In this document: piece after piece, positions 25,763 to 35,768 of the stretch
Position numbering within the stretch: the stretch's first letter is position 1
Layout of the letters: the number at the start of each line of letters is the position of its first letter
Assembly: GCF_037204085.1 (NCBI RefSeq)
Contig: NZ_JBBCBW010000015.1
Coordinates: forward strand, 62,001 to 126,000
Reading direction: 5' to 3'
Source: Variovorax sp037204085
Lineage (GTDB): Bacteria; Pseudomonadota; Gammaproteobacteria; Burkholderiales; Burkholderiaceae_C
Length of the DNA: 64,000 bases
Notes under the pieces: model-generated
What the model was told of the DNA's origin: nothing
The model's database searches: none
The model's input: the letters and a program-made list of their open reading frames with translations, nothing else
Program-made: the position numbers and the translations under genes

Positions 25763-26284
25763 ATGCTGCTGCAGATCATTCTTCATACCCCGAAGTGGGT
25801 CTTTGCCGTTTTTGCGCTGCTCCTGTGGATTGGCTGCAGGCAGTTGCTGACCGGCCGAGTCAGCCTGGCCAAGGTGACCGTGATGCCCATTGCCATGACC
25901 GGCCTTTCGCTGGCGGGCGTGATCTCGGCCTTCGGCGATTCGCCGGGTGCCCTGCTCGGCTGGGCCGTGGCCGCCGCCGCGTTGGTGCTGCTGGTGCTTC
26001 AGCAGCCCCTGCGCGCCACCACGCGCTATGACCGTGCCGCACGCGAGTTTCATGTGGCCGGCAGCGCCGTGCCGCTGGTGCTGATGATGGGCATTTTCTT
26101 CACCAAGTATGCGGTGGGCGTGTCCCTCGCCATGCACCCCGAACTGCGCCAGCAGGCCAGCTTCGCCGTCGCAATTCCGATGCTGTACGGCGCCTTCAGC
26201 GGCATTTTCGCGGGGCGCGCCGTGCGGCTCTGGAAGCTGGCCATCCGCACCGACGCCATGGCCGTGCAAGCCCGTGCGGCCTAA
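25763..26284 (+). CDS. Small integral membrane protein (DUF6622-like)
   Basis: A 173-residue protein of about four hydrophobic helices (ILHTPKWVFAVFALLLWIG, then VTVMPIAMTGLSLAGVISAF, and VPLVLMMGIFFTKYAVGVS near residue 95). It resembles a family of uncharacterised membrane proteins I know as DUF6622. The start is the ATG at 25763 after AGGAGAAACG. It is the first gene of a run leading into a 2TM protein and a LytS/LytR pair. No enzymatic motif is visible. Confidence 0.75.
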   Translation: MLLQIILHTPKWVFAVFALLLWIGCRQLLTGRVSLAKVTVMPIAMTGLSLAGVISAFGDSPGALLGWAVAAAALVLLVLQQPLRATTRYDRAAREFHVAGSAVPLVLMMGIFFTKYAVGVSLAMHPELRQQASFAVAIPMLYGAFSGIFAGRAVRLWKLAIRTDAMAVQARAA

Positions 26285-26348
26285 GATCGCCAGCCGATTC
26301 ATCGACTGCCCCAGACCATTCGACCCATTCGTTTATTGGAGAACCGTC

Positions 26349-26642
26349 ATGAACACCACACAAGCCAACCCTTCCACCCGCGACGTCGAAAAACTCGCCC
26401 GCCGCCGCGCCGGCGCCAAGATGGGCTGGTACATCCATGCCCTGGTCTACGTGCTGGTCAACCTCGGGCTGGTGGCGCTTTCCGCATCGCGCGGCCACAC
26501 CTGGGCGATCTATCCGCTCATGGGCTGGGGCCTGGGCCTGCTGATTCACGGCGCGGTCATCTGGTTCATTGCGCCCGGCGGCAGCTTTTACGACCGGCTG
26601 GTGGAGCGCGAACGCCGCGCGCTCCATGGAGGCAATTCTTGA
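26349..26642 (+). CDS. 2TM-domain membrane protein
   Basis: A 97-residue protein with a basic N-terminus (DVEKLARRRAGAKMGWYIH) and two membrane helices (ALVYVLVNLGLVALSAS and MGWGLGLLIHGAVIWFI) ending in a charged tail. This is the 2TM domain family, often encoded beside or fused to LytS-type kinases. Its stop codon overlaps the start of the kinase gene (TTGA), so the two are translationally coupled. An accessory sensing role is inferred. Confidence 0.82.
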   Translation: MNTTQANPSTRDVEKLARRRAGAKMGWYIHALVYVLVNLGLVALSASRGHTWAIYPLMGWGLGLLIHGAVIWFIAPGGSFYDRLVERERRALHGGNS

Positions 26643-27718
26643 CGCCTGCTGCCGCTCCCCGGGTCGTTTCGCTGGCCGAGAACCTGCGCGACCTGCTGCG
26701 GCACGGCCTCATCACCGCGGCCTGCTGCTGTGTGATCGCGGCGGCCATCGCCGCATCGGGCGGCGGCCCCTGGAGCGAACAGCTCGTCTATTCGTTGTCC
26801 ATCGGGCTCATCAGCTGGTTGCTTATCGACGTGGGCCGGCTGCTGCTGAGCGGGCAAGATCCCATCCGCTGGCCGCGCGGTGTTCGCGGGGTCGTATTGG
26901 TGGCGGTAAGTGTGACGATCGGCTTTTTTGCGGGCCAGGCCATCGGCGATGCCTGGAGCGGCCGGCCGCTGTTCGCGTTCTACAAGCTGGGCCAAGCAAA
27001 GATGGTCTCGACCATCGGCATCACGCTGGCGGCCACCGCGGGCATCTCTTACTTTTTCTACAGCCTTGGCAAGAGCAGGCACATGCAAGGCCAGCTCAAT
27101 GTGGCGCAGCGCAACGCCACGGAGGCGCGGCTCAAGCTGCTTGAAACGCAGCTCGAGCCGCATATGCTGTTCAACACGTTGGCCAACCTGCGCGTGCTGA
27201 TCACGGCCGACCCGCCGCGCGCCGTGGCCATGCTCGACCGGCTTAACAACTACCTGCGCATGACGCTCAGCGGCTCGCGCGCGCTCGCGCATCCGCTGTC
27301 GGCCGAATTCGAGCGGCTGGCCGACTACCTCGAGCTGATGTCGGTTCGGATGGGCGCCCGGCTGCGCTACACGCTCGATCTGCCCGAAGATTTGCGCGAC
27401 ACGCCGGTGCCGCCGCTCCTCTTGCAGCCGCTGGTTGAAAACAGCATCCGCCACGGGCTCGAGCCCAAGGTGGAAGGCGGCAAGATCGTGGTGCGCGCGC
27501 GGCAGGACGCGGGCCGCCTGGTCATCGAAGTGAGCGACACGGGTGTCGGCCTCGACGCGGCCCACCCGCGCGAGACGGAAGGCGGCGGCTTCGGGCTCGA
27601 ACAGGTGCGCGAACGGCTTGCCACCACCTACGGCGACCAGGGCCGCATGAGCCTGGCCGCAGCGCCCGCGGGCGGAACCCGCACCACACTGAGTTTTCCA
27701 TTGCCGACGCCCGCATGA
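26639..27718 (+). CDS. LytS-type sensor histidine kinase
   Basis: A 359-residue kinase with about four membrane helices in residues 15-150. The His_kinase domain has phospho-acceptor His175 in ETQLEPHMLFNTLANLRVL, the HATPase N-box LVENSIRHGLEP, and the G-boxes SDTGVGL and GFGLEQVRERL. The start is a TTG at 26639, supported by GGAGG six bases upstream and overlap with the preceding stop; no ATG or GTG fits. It overlaps the response-regulator gene by 4 bp (ATGA). The signal is unknown, but the two preceding membrane genes may take part in sensing. Confidence 0.9.
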   Translation: MTPAAAPRVVSLAENLRDLLRHGLITAACCCVIAAAIAASGGGPWSEQLVYSLSIGLISWLLIDVGRLLLSGQDPIRWPRGVRGVVLVAVSVTIGFFAGQAIGDAWSGRPLFAFYKLGQAKMVSTIGITLAATAGISYFFYSLGKSRHMQGQLNVAQRNATEARLKLLETQLEPHMLFNTLANLRVLITADPPRAVAMLDRLNNYLRMTLSGSRALAHPLSAEFERLADYLELMSVRMGARLRYTLDLPEDLRDTPVPPLLLQPLVENSIRHGLEPKVEGGKIVVRARQDAGRLVIEVSDTGVGLDAAHPRETEGGGFGLEQVRERLATTYGDQGRMSLAAAPAGGTRTTLSFPLPTPA

Positions 27719-28554
27719 AACCCACCGCCCTCATCGCCGAAGACGAGCCCCTGCTCGCCCAAGCCCTCAAGGCCGAACTGGCCGCGGCGTGGCCCGAACT
27801 GCAAGTGCTTGCCACCGCGGGCGATGGCCGAAGCGCCGTGCGCGACGCCTTGCGGCTGCTGCCGCAGGTGCTGTTCTTCGACATTCGCATGCCGGGGCTT
27901 GACGGCCTGGGTGCCGCGGCCGAACTGGCCGACCGCTGGCCGACAGATGAAGCGCCCATGCCGCAACTCGTCTTCGTGACCGCCTATGACGAATACGCCG
28001 CCCGCGCCTTCGAGACCCAGGCCATCGACTACGTGCTCAAGCCCGTGCAGCCCGAACGCCTGCGCAAGACCGTGCTGCGACTCCGGCAGGCGTTGGCCAC
28101 GCAGCAGCAGGCCAGCCCGGCTCCGGCGGCGGCCGACGAAGCGCTGGAGAGAACCCTTGCTCAGTGGCGCCAGGTGCTGGCCGCCGCGGGCAATGGCGCG
28201 TCGTCGCCGCCCGCTCCCGCCGCTCCGCTTCGCATGATTGCCGCCAGCGAAGCCGGTGGAAACACGGTGCGCATGGTTCCCATCGACGAGGTGCTGTACT
28301 TCGAGGCGGCCGACAAGTACATCCGCGTGCTGACCGCCAGGCATGAATACCTGATCCGCACGCCGCTGAAGCAGTTGCTGACACAACTTGACCCCGAAGT
28401 CTTCTGGCAGGTGCACCGCGCGGTGGTGGTGCGCAGCGCGGCCATCGAGGCCGTGCACCGCGACGAGGCCGGCAAGCTGCACCTCGACCTGAAGGGCCGG
28501 TCCGAAAAAATTCCCGTCAGCCGGCTCTACGGCCATCTGTTTCGCGCCATGTGA
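27715..28554 (+). CDS. LytTR-type response regulator
   Basis: A 279-residue regulator. The receiver has AEDEP, phospho-acceptor D56 in FFDIRMPGLDG, and YVLKP. An Ala/Pro-rich linker (about 125-175) leads to a LytTR DNA-binding domain (VRMVPIDEVLYFEAADKYI, then FWQVHRAVVVR). It forms a complete two-component system with the upstream kinase. Transcription ends at the strong hairpin just downstream. Confidence 0.93.
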   Translation: MKPTALIAEDEPLLAQALKAELAAAWPELQVLATAGDGRSAVRDALRLLPQVLFFDIRMPGLDGLGAAAELADRWPTDEAPMPQLVFVTAYDEYAARAFETQAIDYVLKPVQPERLRKTVLRLRQALATQQQASPAPAAADEALERTLAQWRQVLAAAGNGASSPPAPAAPLRMIAASEAGGNTVRMVPIDEVLYFEAADKYIRVLTARHEYLIRTPLKQLLTQLDPEVFWQVHRAVVVRSAAIEAVHRDEAGKLHLDLKGRSEKIPVSRLYGHLFRAM

Positions 28555-28578
28555 AATCGATGGACCCGCAGCGCGCAT

Positions 28579-28608
28579 AAAAAAACCGGTCTCGAAGGAC
28601 CGGTTTTT
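28579..28608. terminator. Bidirectional intrinsic terminator
   Basis: AAAAACCGGTC (28581-28591) pairs perfectly with GACCGGTTTTT (28598-28608), with loop TCGAAG. A- and T-tracts on both sides allow it to end the LytR transcript and the convergent Tyr/Pro-rich gene. Confidence 0.9.
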
Positions 28609-28638
28609 CAGTTGGCGGAGCCCGCAAGGGCCCTCCGC

Positions 28639-29004
28639 TTAGCGCCAGTGGCGATGACCGTGCCCGTGGCCATGGCCGCGGTAGTAGCCGCGCGGACCGT
28701 AGTAGCGCGGTGCGTAATACGCCGGCGGTGCGTAGTACACCGGGGCCGGGCGGTAATACACCGGCGGCGGCGGACGGTAGTACACCGGGGGCGGCGGCGC
28801 GTAATACACAGGCGCGGGGGCTGCATAAACCGGGGCCGGGTAGTAGGCCGGAGCGCCAACACCCACGGACACGCCCGGAAGGCCCACGCCCACCGACCAG
28901 CTCACGTCGCCGCGGGCACTGGCCGAAGTGGCCGCAAACAATGCGCCGGCTGCCACGACACCCGCGGCGGCCCATTTGAAGAAGGTTGAACGTGTGAGGC
29001 TCAT
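28639..29004 (-). CDS. Exported Tyr/Pro-rich protein with His-rich tail
   Basis: A 121-residue protein starting MSLTRSTFFKWAAAGVV with a signal peptide ending TSASA near residue 31. After a short WSVGVGLPGVSVGVG segment the mature chain is a low-complexity run of PPPVYYRP and APVYYAP repeats. It ends in a His/Gly tail (GHGHGHGHRHWR). A ribosome-binding site AGGAG lies about nine bases before the ATG. Function is unknown; similar YXP-rich exported proteins are common in Betaproteobacteria. The His tail could bind metals, which is inference. Confidence 0.8.
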   Translation of the reverse strand: MSLTRSTFFKWAAAGVVAAGALFAATSASARGDVSWSVGVGLPGVSVGVGAPAYYPAPVYAAPAPVYYAPPPPVYYRPPPPVYYRPAPVYYAPPAYYAPRYYGPRGYYRGHGHGHGHRHWR

Positions 29005-29139
29005 GATCTTTGAACTCCTGGTTGGGGCGTTTCCCGCCCATGTAGGTATTGAACGCGCCAAATGCAAAGCGGTTGCCCCCCGTAATGTGAAGAACGTTGC
29101 CAAAAGTAACCGCCAGGGGGTGCCCTCTAGAATGCCGCA

Positions 29140-30953
<1,814 letters not shown>

Positions 30954-30954
<1 letters not shown>

Positions 30955-31490
30955 TTCCGTCTCGCCTCATCCGCTTCAACAAGCCCTATGGCGTGCTCAG
31001 CCAGTTCACGCCAGAGGGTCGCTGGCGCGGGCTGAAAGACTTCATCGACATTCCCGGCGTCTACGTCGCCGGGCGCCTCGATGCCGACAGCGAGGGCCTG
31101 CTGCTTCTCACCAACGACGGCCAACTCCAGGCGCGCATTGCCGATCCGCGCTTCAAGATGGAGAAGACCTATTGGGTGCAGGTAGAAGGCGTGCCCACCG
31201 AGGAGGCGCTAGCCGCGCTGCGCGAAGGCGTGCAACTCAACGACGGCCTCACGCGGCCGGCCCGCGCGCGGCTGCTCGACCAGCCGCCAGCTGTGTGGGA
31301 GCGGCAACCGCCCATCAGGGAACGCAAGAGCATTCCCACGGCGTGGCTGGAACTGGCGATCAGCGAAGGACGCAACCGCCAGGTGCGGCGCATGACCGCT
31401 GCCGTGGGGCTCCCCACCCTGCGCCTGATTCGCGCTTCAATCGGGCCGCACACGCTGGACGGATTGGCGCCCGGCACCTGGCTGGAGTAG
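30954..31490 (+). CDS. Pseudouridine synthase, RsuA/RluE family, with apparent ATT start
   Basis: About 178 residues: IPSRLIRFNKPYGVLSQFTP leads into the catalytic RLDADSEGLLLLTNDG (active-site Asp) and the C-terminal ISEGRNRQVRRMTAAVG. It resembles RluE, which modifies one uridine of 23S rRNA, and lacks an S4 domain. No ATG, GTG or TTG lies in frame between the glnS C-terminal coding region (TTG at 30795) and the conserved domain. ATT at 30954 sits where ATG would be in a TAATG stop-start overlap; CTG at 30942 is the alternative. Start position is therefore uncertain, product is not. Confidence 0.85.
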
Positions 31491-31532
31491 CGCAGCAGCG
31501 GCACGGCACATCTTTCATTTATTCGATCTCTT

Positions 31533-32447
31533 ATGCGCAGCAACCGCTCCCATTTCTCCGACCTCCTCTCGCCCGCTCTGCTGAATCGCCGCCGTGCATT
31601 GCTCGGCACGCTGGGCCTGCTGGCGCTGCCTGTTGCAACGCCCGTCCATGCGGCGCCCCCTGCGAAGCCGAAGCAACAGCGCTCCGAAATCTGGCCGCAT
31701 GCGTCTCAGGTGCCCGGCGGCGTGGCGCGCCTTTCGCTCGGCCCAAGTGCCAAGCGTCCGGCCGCCTTTTCAGGCGATGTGCCATTGCTCGTGCTGGGCG
31801 ACGCCATCGAGTGGACGGCGCTCGTGGGCATTCCACTCGCAGCCACGCCGGGCGACGCAAGCATCGTTGTACGCCCCGACAGCGGTGCAGAAAAACAGAT
31901 CGCCTACACCGTGGCGCCCAAGCAATACCGCGAGCAACGCCTGACCGTGCCACCGCGCACCGTCGACCTATCGCCTGAAGACGAGGCACGCTACGAGCGC
32001 GAACGCGCGCACCTGGCCGCCGTGATGGCCACGTTCACCGATCTGCGGCCCGATGCCTCGCTGCAGATGCGCATCCCCGTGCCGGGCCGCCGCTCCAGTT
32101 CGTTCGGCCTGCGCCGCGTGTTCAACGGCCAGTCGCGCAATCCGCACAGCGGCATGGACATCGCGGCCGGCACCGGCACGCCCGTGCTGGCGCCGCTGCC
32201 GGGCCGGGTGATCGATACGGGTGACTACTTCTTCAACGGCGGCACGGTGTGGCTCGACCACGGCGGCGGTCTGCTGACGATGTATTGCCACCTGAGCCGC
32301 GTCGACGTGAAAGTGGGCGATGTGCTGAAGACTGGCGAGCAGCTTGCGGCTGTGGGCGCCACCGGACGTGTGACGGGGCCGCATCTGCATTGGTCGGTGA
32401 TGCTGAACCGCGCGATGGTGGATCCGGCGCTGTTTGTTGCGGCTTGA
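31533..32447 (+). CDS. M23-family metallopeptidase (LytM domain), exported
   Basis: A 304-residue cell-wall peptidase. It has a signal peptide (ALLGTLGLLALPVATPVHA, cleavage near residue 41), an N-terminal beta domain, and a C-terminal LytM domain. Zinc ligands are visible in NPHSGMDIA (HxxxD) and HLHW. Both halves of the active site are intact, so it may cleave peptidoglycan cross-links directly rather than act as a degenerate activator such as EnvC. It follows the pseudouridine synthase by 42 bp. Confidence 0.92.
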   Translation: MRSNRSHFSDLLSPALLNRRRALLGTLGLLALPVATPVHAAPPAKPKQQRSEIWPHASQVPGGVARLSLGPSAKRPAAFSGDVPLLVLGDAIEWTALVGIPLAATPGDASIVVRPDSGAEKQIAYTVAPKQYREQRLTVPPRTVDLSPEDEARYERERAHLAAVMATFTDLRPDASLQMRIPVPGRRSSSFGLRRVFNGQSRNPHSGMDIAAGTGTPVLAPLPGRVIDTGDYFFNGGTVWLDHGGGLLTMYCHLSRVDVKVGDVLKTGEQLAAVGATGRVTGPHLHWSVMLNRAMVDPALFVAA

Positions 32448-32515
32448 GTACTCACCCTGAGGCCTGAATTCCGCTCTCCTCATAAACTCGCGCCACTCAA
32501 AAGCAGGGGTGGGCA

Positions 32516-33463
32516 ATGGCCAAGCAGACAACAGCCGAGCGACGCCAGGAGCGCGCACGAAAAGAACTGGCGGGCAAGGGATGGACGGTGATCATCGTCG
32601 GAGCCCTGCTGCTGGTGGGACCAAGCTTCATGAAGGGCTCCATCATCGGCACGCTGGGCCCGGCGCTTCGACCAGCGGGCTGGGCAGCACTGGCTGTTGG
32701 CGCGGTGCTGCTGGCGCTGCACTACTTCATCGCCCGGAAAGCGGCACTGCCGGAGCTGAAGCGCACTGCACAACAGCCGCCGACCGCCAAAGTGGCGCAG
32801 CCCACACCACCGCCTTCCAGCGCCGCGCGACGCGAGCCTGCCTTTGCGTCACCCCCTTCGCAACGGATCCACTCTCCCTCAGAACCCGCGCCACAGCATG
32901 CGCAGCAATGGAGCCCAGCCGTACTCGCAGCCATCGAATGGCGCCGCTTCGAGGCCCTGTGCGAAGCCCTCTATGCGCAAGCAGGATTCACTACGCGCAG
33001 CCAATCGCACGGTGCGGACGGCGGCGTCGACATCTGGCTCCAGTCCAAACACAGCGACGTGCCGCGCATCGTTCAATGCAAGCACTGGCAAGGCAAAGTG
33101 GTGGGGGTGAAGGAGATGCGGGAGTTCTTCGGCGTGATGGCCTCACATCAGCTGAAGAGCGGCACTTACGTGACTAGCGGAGCTTTCTCTGCCGACGCCA
33201 AGGCGTTTGCCAAGGCGAACGGCATCCATGCACAAGATGGCGCCGCCCTGCTCGAATTGATCGGCCAGCGCACGCCCGAGCAGCAAGCCGCATTGCTTGC
33301 CGTGGCCTACGAAGGCGAATATTGGCGGCCTACTTGCGCAAGCTGCGGCACCAAGATGGTCGAAAAGCCGTCGACCAAGAGCGAAGGCAGCTTCTGGGGC
33401 TGCGCCAACTTCCCCAAGTGCCGCGGCAGGACGATTCCGAAGTCGAAAACGTCCGTCGCGTAG
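32516..33463 (+). CDS. Membrane-anchored Mrr-like restriction endonuclease with zinc ribbon
   Basis: A 315-residue protein. Residues ~22-75 form two membrane helices (VIIVGALLLVGPSFMKG and GWAALAVGAVLLALHYF). A Pro-rich linker (80-135) precedes a PD-(D/E)XK Mrr-like nuclease domain with D172 in GGVDIW and Q187-x-K189 in VQCKHW, so catalytic residues are intact. A C-terminal topoisomerase-type zinc ribbon has C274, C277, C296 and C302. Such proteins are thought to cleave modified or foreign DNA, but this remains unproven for the membrane-bound forms. No methylase is adjacent. Confidence 0.88.
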   Translation: MAKQTTAERRQERARKELAGKGWTVIIVGALLLVGPSFMKGSIIGTLGPALRPAGWAALAVGAVLLALHYFIARKAALPELKRTAQQPPTAKVAQPTPPPSSAARREPAFASPPSQRIHSPSEPAPQHAQQWSPAVLAAIEWRRFEALCEALYAQAGFTTRSQSHGADGGVDIWLQSKHSDVPRIVQCKHWQGKVVGVKEMREFFGVMASHQLKSGTYVTSGAFSADAKAFAKANGIHAQDGAALLELIGQRTPEQQAALLAVAYEGEYWRPTCASCGTKMVEKPSTKSEGSFWGCANFPKCRGRTIPKSKTSVA

Positions 33464-33469
33464 CCGATC

Positions 33470-34405
33470 TCAAATCGGCTTCGTCAGATACACCGCCTCG
33501 CGCCCCACGATCACGTGCTGCGCGGGCATGAAGATCGTGCACTCATCGCATGGCGCGCGAATTTCGTCCGGGCCATTGGTCGCAATCAGCTCGCCCTTGG
33601 CAAAGGTCTCGAAGCCGATCAGCGGGCGCACAAACGCAAACTCTTCCGACTTGATGATGTGCGTCTGCAGCAGCTCGAAGCGGCGCTGCGGGCCGGGCGC
33701 GGGCGCAGCCGGGTCTTTGTCGATGAGGCCGAAGTGCGCCAGAAAGTCGAGCGAGATGGCGGTAGCCAGCTCTGACGCGGAGCGCAGGAAGTGCTGGCCG
33801 CATTCGGCGACCAGCGCCACGCCCTTGCCATCGGGCTGGCCGTGGCGGCCATGCTGGATCAGCGGCGTGCCGGAGCCCAGGCCATCGGGCATGACAAGGT
33901 GCACCGGGGGGCGGCCGAGAGCCATCGCCGCTTGGGCGTTGCGCTCATAAGCCGGGTACACCCAGAACGGAACCACAGGCTGGCTGGTGGAGTGAATGTC
34001 CAGGATGTGGTCGGCCGCGCTCACCACCGGGCGCAGCACGCGGGCGCGGCGCAGCTCGGGACTGTCTTCAGGCCCGTCGAGCCATTCGGGCGACCAGATG
34101 CGGTTGAGGTTATGCACCAGCTGGCGGCTGTCGGAAGGCAGCGCCTCGTTGAACGACTCGTACGCCTCCACGTTGGCAAAGCTCACGGTGAGCGTGCCGA
34201 TCTTGGGGCGCACGTTGGTGTCGAGCAGGTGCGTGGCGGCGGTCATGCCGCAGATTTCGTTGCCGTGCGTGAGCGCGTTGATCAGCACGTGCGGCCCGGG
34301 CTTTCCGGATTCGAAGCGGTGCACGTAGTCGATGCCGATGTTGCCCTTGCGGTAGGCGGAGATGTCGCGGGGGAGGACTTCGAAGGCGGGGGGCGTTTGG
34401 GTCAT
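33470..34405 (-). CDS. Succinylglutamate desuccinylase/aspartoacylase-family zinc hydrolase
   Basis: A 311-residue enzyme of the AstE/AspA family. Zinc ligands are seen in ALTHGNEICG (His and Glu) and HILDIHSTSQP (second His), and the N-terminus is MTQTPPAFEVLPRDISAYRKGN. It hydrolyses an N-acyl bond or a related amide or ester; the substrate cannot be assigned, since no ast or aspA neighbours are present. It is convergent with the Mrr-like gene (6-bp gap) and divergent from Fic. Confidence 0.85.
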   Translation of the reverse strand: MTQTPPAFEVLPRDISAYRKGNIGIDYVHRFESGKPGPHVLINALTHGNEICGMTAATHLLDTNVRPKIGTLTVSFANVEAYESFNEALPSDSRQLVHNLNRIWSPEWLDGPEDSPELRRARVLRPVVSAADHILDIHSTSQPVVPFWVYPAYERNAQAAMALGRPPVHLVMPDGLGSGTPLIQHGRHGQPDGKGVALVAECGQHFLRSASELATAISLDFLAHFGLIDKDPAAPAPGPQRRFELLQTHIIKSEEFAFVRPLIGFETFAKGELIATNGPDEIRAPCDECTIFMPAQHVIVGREAVYLTKPI

Positions 34406-34510
34406 TGGCTGTGGCTGTATTGAGCGGACGGTCCGCCGAGTTTGCTACAGGTGACAGTTCTGTGTGTTCTGCGCCTCAAGCAGTCATCGTGCGCCGCAAA
34501 TTCATATTTG

Positions 34511-34547
34511 CGAATCATTTTTTGAGCCGAATCATCTAAAATTCGGC
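34511..34547. promoter_or_regulatory. Repeat cluster at the fic start
   Basis: CGAATCAT occurs twice 17 bp apart (34511-34518 and 34528-34535). GCCGAAT (34526-34532) is inverted as ATTCGGC (34541-34547), ending three bases before the fic ATG. Such a cluster would allow repression at the promoter or ribosome-binding site. The Fic protein has a C-terminal winged helix that could bind it; this is inference. Confidence 0.5.
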
Positions 34548-34549
34548 AC

Positions 34550-35731
34550 ATGGCCGCGTCCGCCCCCCTCTACACCTGGCAGCAGCCCGATTGGCCGCAA
34601 CTGCGTTACGACGCTGCCGCCGCGAGCCCCGCGCTTCTGCGCGCGCGCGAGCTCAAGGGTGAAGTGAGCGGCATGGCGCGTGCCATCGGGCTGGAAGGCC
34701 TGGTCGAAGCCGAGCAGGAGTTATGGATGCAGGAGGCCGTGGCCACCGCAGCCATCGAAGGCGAGCGGCTCGAGCTTGCAGCAGTGCGCTCCTCGGTGAT
34801 GCGGCGCCTGGGCACCGGCGACGACACGGGCCCGACCGACCGGCATGTCGATGGTTTGGTCGAGGTCATTTACGACGCAACGACTAATTTCGACCAGCCG
34901 CTCGATGCAGACCGGCTGTGCCGCTGGCAATCGGCGCTCTTTCCCGGGGGCACCACGGGCATTCGGCGCATTGCCGTCGGCCGCTATCGGGACCACGCGG
35001 ATCCCATGCAGATCGTGAGCGGCCTGCCGGGCAGAGAGGTCGTGCACTACACGGCGCCACCCTCCTCCTCCGTCGCTCGGGAGATGGACGCCTTTCTCGC
35101 GTGGTTCGCGCAGACACAGCGCGCCGGAATGGACGGCATCGCGCGCGCTGCCATTGCTCATCTGTGGTTCGAAACCATCCACCCGTTCGAAGACGGCAAC
35201 GGCCGCGTCGGCCGCGCAGTGGCCGACATGGCGCTGGCACAAGACACGGGTGCGTCGACGCGCCTTTTCAGTCTCTCGAGGCAACTGCTTGTCGACCGCA
35301 AGGGCTACTACGACGCGCTGTCCAAAGGCCAGTCCGGCGGCATGGACGTGACCGCCTTCGTGCAATGGTTTGCGCAGGCCTTTGGGCAGGCATGCATCGC
35401 TTCGAGCCAAGTGATCCAGTCTTCGCTGGAACGCTCGCGCTTCTGGTCCAGGCATGCGCGGTATGCACTCAACGAGCGGCAGCGGCTGCTGTTGTGCCGG
35501 TTGCTCGAAGCCGGCGACGGCGGCTTTCTCGGCGGACTCAATGTCGAGAAATATCTGAAGATGGTGCGTGTCTCGAAGGCAACGGCTACGCGCGATCTTT
35601 CGGACCTGGTGCGCAACGGCATGCTTCATACGGTGGGCCAAGGAAAGGCCCTGCGCTACTACGTGACCGTACCCGGATGGACGCACGGTGTTGCGGACGA
35701 CTCCGGCCTGCAAGGCGGGGCCGCCGCCTGA
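34550..35731 (+). CDS. Fic-domain protein with DUF4172 and winged helix
   Basis: A 393-residue protein. An N-terminal DUF4172-type domain (YTWQQPDWPQLRYDA) carries the inhibitory helix motif T66-AAI-E70-G71 (class II). The Fic core has the complete motif HPFEDGNGRVGR (His211), so AMP-transfer from ATP to target hydroxyls is plausible but self-inhibited. A C-terminal winged helix (about 325-380, MVRVSKATATRDLSDLVRNGML) suggests DNA binding. It stands alone, with no antitoxin gene. An autoregulated AMPylator is the simplest reading. Confidence 0.9.
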   Translation: MAASAPLYTWQQPDWPQLRYDAAAASPALLRARELKGEVSGMARAIGLEGLVEAEQELWMQEAVATAAIEGERLELAAVRSSVMRRLGTGDDTGPTDRHVDGLVEVIYDATTNFDQPLDADRLCRWQSALFPGGTTGIRRIAVGRYRDHADPMQIVSGLPGREVVHYTAPPSSSVAREMDAFLAWFAQTQRAGMDGIARAAIAHLWFETIHPFEDGNGRVGRAVADMALAQDTGASTRLFSLSRQLLVDRKGYYDALSKGQSGGMDVTAFVQWFAQAFGQACIASSQVIQSSLERSRFWSRHARYALNERQRLLLCRLLEAGDGGFLGGLNVEKYLKMVRVSKATATRDLSDLVRNGMLHTVGQGKALRYYVTVPGWTHGVADDSGLQGGAAA

Positions 35732-35768
35732 GCTCACTCGCGCCGCATCGTTGCTGCGCCCCCTCCGC

